5,474 bases of DNA, taken from NCBI GenBank assembly GCA_009785655.1, contig WQVW01000124.1, positions 1 through 5,474 on the forward strand. Reading direction: 5' to 3'. The DNA comes from Oscillospiraceae bacterium. GTDB lineage: Bacteria > Bacillota > Clostridia > Oscillospirales > Oscillospiraceae. Under the pieces are notes generated by a model that did no database searches, was not told the DNA's origin, and worked only from the letters and a program-made list of their open reading frames with translations. Shown here one piece after another: positions 4,577 to 5,474 of this stretch; the stretch's first letter is position 1; every line of letters begins with the position of its first letter. The position numbers and the translations under genes were made by a program.

Positions 4577-4652
4577 TGGTCGGAGTGGGGAGACTCGAAC
4601 TCCCGGCATCCAGCTCCCAAAGCTGGCGCGCTACCAACTGCGCTACACCCCG
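4577..4652 (-). tRNA. tRNA-Pro (anticodon UGG), CCA encoded
   Basis: The minus strand folds as a complete 76-base tRNA. The acceptor stem CGGGGTG (4652-4646) pairs with CACTCCG (4587-4581), with one G-U. Then come a D-arm with GTTGGTAG, an anticodon stem CCAGC/GCTGG (left arm ending at 4622, right arm starting at 4614) and loop TTTGGGA with anticodon TGG at 4619-4617. The T-arm is CGGGAGTTCGAGTCTCCC-like with the TTCGAGT loop. Discriminator A (4580) and a genomically encoded CCA (4579-4577) follow. UGG reads proline codons CCN by wobble. It stands alone, with its own promoter and terminator, between two plus-strand genes. Confidence 0.96.
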
Positions 4653-4670
4653 ATAGGTTGACCGATAGGT

Positions 4671-4699
4671 ATAATACCACAGTCTCCGCCAAGTTTCAA
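4671..4699 (-). promoter_or_regulatory. Promoter of tRNA-Pro
   Basis: On the minus strand, TTGAAA (4699-4694), a 17-base spacer and TATTAT (4676-4671) give a strong sigma-A-type promoter. Transcription would start near 4664, about a dozen bases before the mature tRNA 5' end at 4652. Confidence 0.72.
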
Positions 4700-4727
4700 G
4701 TGCTTTTCTTTGAATATTAGCAAAATA

Positions 4728-4756
4728 TTGCACCGCCTTGCCAAATATGATATACT
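4728..4756 (+). promoter_or_regulatory. Promoter of the carboxymuconolactone-decarboxylase-family gene
   Basis: A -10 TATACT (4751-4756) extended by TG-a (4748-4750) is preceded at 17 bases by TTGCAC (4728-4733), a weak -35. The predicted start near 4763 leaves about 26 bases of leader with the ribosome site. It is divergent from the tRNA promoter, with about 30 bases between the two -35 boxes. Confidence 0.62.
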
Positions 4757-4788
4757 GATCGAAATTATTAAGAATAGGAGTGATAAAA

Positions 4789-5100
4789 ATGTCAGCACCA
4801 AACTTTTTCCAAATTCTTTCGGAGGAGACACCATCCATAAGCAAGGCGTTTTTCGATCTGGTCGGCTCTATACAAAAAGACGCGGGTCTTGACGAAAAGA
4901 CTTTTCAGCTGGTCTACATCGGTATACAAGCGACAAATGGGGCAGTTGCCTCTGTTGCGGCTCACACCGGCATGGCGAAAGCGGCCGGCGCAACCCGTGA
5001 GGAAGTGCGCGGTGCCGTGCTTGTCTCTATGATGACAACCGGGGTAAACGGAATCGCCGCATGTCTCTCCGCCGCGCTGGAGGCTTATGACAACGCGTAA
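4789..5100 (+). CDS. Carboxymuconolactone decarboxylase (CMD/AhpD-like) family protein without CxxC
   Basis: A 103-residue all-helical protein. The start is ATG at 4789, with AGGAG (4776-4780) 8 bases upstream. A GTG at 4780 would overlap that ribosome site and is rejected. The family core runs from about 35 to 101: DEKTFQLVYIGIQATNG, VAAHTGMAKAAGATREEVRGAVLVSMM, then AALEAYD at the end. His59 and the AGAT-REE turn (67-72) are the usual family marks. AhpD-type members carry a redox C-x2-C before this histidine. Here that segment reads AVASVAAH, and the only cysteine is Cys92, so peroxidase-linked disulfide activity is not expected. Small CMD proteins form homo-oligomers, often hexamers or trimers. 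Decarboxylation of gamma-carboxymuconolactone is unlikely, since no aromatic-degradation genes are near. Function unknown. It is a single-gene transcript with its own promoter and terminator. Confidence 0.82.
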   Translation: MSAPNFFQILSEETPSISKAFFDLVGSIQKDAGLDEKTFQLVYIGIQATNGAVASVAAHTGMAKAAGATREEVRGAVLVSMMTTGVNGIAACLSAALEAYDNA

Positions 5101-5166
5101 CTGAGGTGTTTTAGTAAAGGGAAAATGAACATCTGTAAAATTCGCAGGCGGATAAAACGGAGCAGC

Positions 5167-5207
5167 AAAACAGGACGCAAAAATAAATGCGTCCTGTTTT
5201 TATTTAC
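5167..5207 (+). terminator. Rho-independent terminator after the CMD-family gene
   Basis: AAAACAGGACGCA (5167-5179) pairs with TGCGTCCTGTTTT (5188-5200) as a perfect 13-bp stem with an 8-base A-rich loop, followed by TATTT. It lies 66 bases after the CMD stop. The bases between (5101-5166) show no gene. Confidence 0.9.
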
Positions 5208-5253
5208 AAAATTAGATATGTATGCGCCAAAGATCAGAGACGATTGAGGGTGC

Positions 5254-5324
5254 AAAAAGCCCCCGGTCTTGTTTAATTTTAGAGCCTTTTGACTATTGTC
5301 AAAGGCCGGGAGAGCGGCTTTTAT
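5254..5324. terminator. Compound, probably bidirectional terminator downstream of the GNAT gene
   Basis: The outer arms AAAAAGCC (5254-5261) and GGCTTTT (5317-5323) pair. CCCGG (5261-5265) can pair with CCGGG (5306-5310). An inner hairpin, GCCTTTTGAC (5284-5293) with GTCAAAGGC (5298-5306), has one bulge and a TATT loop. On the minus strand the structure ends in GGGCTTTTTGC, right after the GNAT stop. On the plus strand it ends in GGCTTTTATTT, overlapping that stop codon. It therefore can stop transcripts from either side. Confidence 0.65.
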
Positions 5325-5474
5325 TTGCGCCGGGAAGCTTCGCGTGGCCTGAGCATGGCAGTTTCTAGTCTATCTTTAAATCCAAATTGCGCATATAAGC
5401 CATGTGCATCATCTGTATCAAGCAATCCAAGCAATTGCGCCAATTTTTCGTGTTCGGTGATTGTTTTCACCAGA
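5321..5474 (-). CDS. GNAT-family N-acetyltransferase, C-terminal 50 residues (start outside window)
   Basis: The minus strand from the right edge is open for 50 codons to a TAA at 5323-5321. The visible end contains LLGLLDTDDAHGLYAQFGF and then LRPREASRRK. The pattern [LT]-x-T-x-DAHGLY-x-[KQ]-FGF is the terminal GNAT motif found in a common bacterial acetyltransferase group. The tyrosine and FGF lie in the last helix and strand around acetyl-CoA. The acetyl-CoA pyrophosphate loop (motif A) would be upstream, outside the window, so completeness and substrate cannot be judged. The TAA lies within the compound terminator. Its orientation converges on the CMD-family gene. Confidence 0.8.
   Translation of the reverse strand, partial: LVKTITEHEKLAQLLGLLDTDDAHGLYAQFGFKDRLETAMLRPREASRRK

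Noticed and set aside
4468..4844. Minus-strand open frames across the tRNA region
   Set aside because: They run through the tRNA-Pro gene, its terminator and promoter. The recurring GVAQLVARQL/CREFESP-like translation is the known artefact of reading a tRNA gene as protein.
5125..5247. A 40-codon plus-strand frame after the CMD gene (very basic N-terminus)
   Set aside because: It passes through the strong 13-bp terminator at 5167-5200, has only a weak AAAGGG ahead of it, and shows no recognisable domain.
1..5474. CRISPR arrays, insertion sequences, phage attachment sites
   Set aside because: No spaced direct repeats, transposase-like frames or terminal inverted repeats were seen. The tRNA-Pro 3' end is not repeated elsewhere in the window.

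Overview
The window looks like chromosomal DNA from a low- to mid-GC Gram-positive-type bacterium, most likely a clostridium-like Firmicute. Support comes from strong AGGAGG-type ribosome sites, sigma-A-like TTGAAA/TATAAT promoters, an F420-ligase-like protein of the type found in anaerobic Firmicutes, a lipoprotein-type binding protein, and compact intergenic gaps with hairpin terminators. This placement is inference. No phage, IS or CRISPR signature is visible. Nine protein genes (two cut by the window edges), one tRNA and a possible leader peptide fill nearly all of the sequence, and no gene-free stretch exceeds about 220 bases.

Layout: the 3' part of a coenzyme F420-0:glutamate-ligase-like gene (1-501, +) ends at a bidirectional terminator (514-551). 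It meets head-on a minus-strand block read from right to left: a small ACT-domain protein (3324-2971), then a polar amino acid ABC transporter made of binding lipoprotein (2910-2119), permease (2047-1346) and ATPase (1359-631). The ACT gene has its own candidate promoter. The transporter has a second promoter whose -35 box covers the ACT stop codon. A 10-bp hairpin between the binding protein and the permease probably tunes stoichiometry. Divergent from ACT, a plus-strand promoter (3429-3457) drives a possible 20-aa leader peptide and an XRE-type regulator with a C-terminal Cys4 zinc-ribbon-like tail (3547-3819). These are followed by a flavodoxin-fold NAD(P)H:FMN oxidoreductase with a four-cysteine cluster (3923-4471). 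A tRNA-Pro(UGG) gene lies on the minus strand (4652-4577). A Cys-poor carboxymuconolactone-decarboxylase-family protein (4789-5100, +) and the C-terminal end of a GNAT acetyltransferase (5474-5321, -) close the window.

The outstanding observation is the ABC transporter's binding protein. All conserved blocks of a family-3 (GlnH/HisJ-type) amino acid binding protein are present once, but in swapped order. After the lipoprotein signal peptide comes the half that is normally C-terminal (SLADL-like block, GVQ-T-TTG, VDAVI-D, LRADGT-YD-W). Next is an 18-residue Pro/Gly-containing linker, and then the normally N-terminal half (ATSAGFPPFE, VGFD, IIPAVQTG-VDF, GMT-DDR, VDFS-GY-SGQ-LV). This is a natural circular permutation, cut just after the first hinge strand, in an otherwise ordinary transporter operon with intact promoter, ribosome site, lipobox, permease and ATPase.

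Functionally, the ACT protein plus transporter looks like an amino acid sensing/uptake unit, and the Zn-ribbon regulator plus flavoprotein looks like a redox- or metal-linked pair. Both pairings rest on gene order only.
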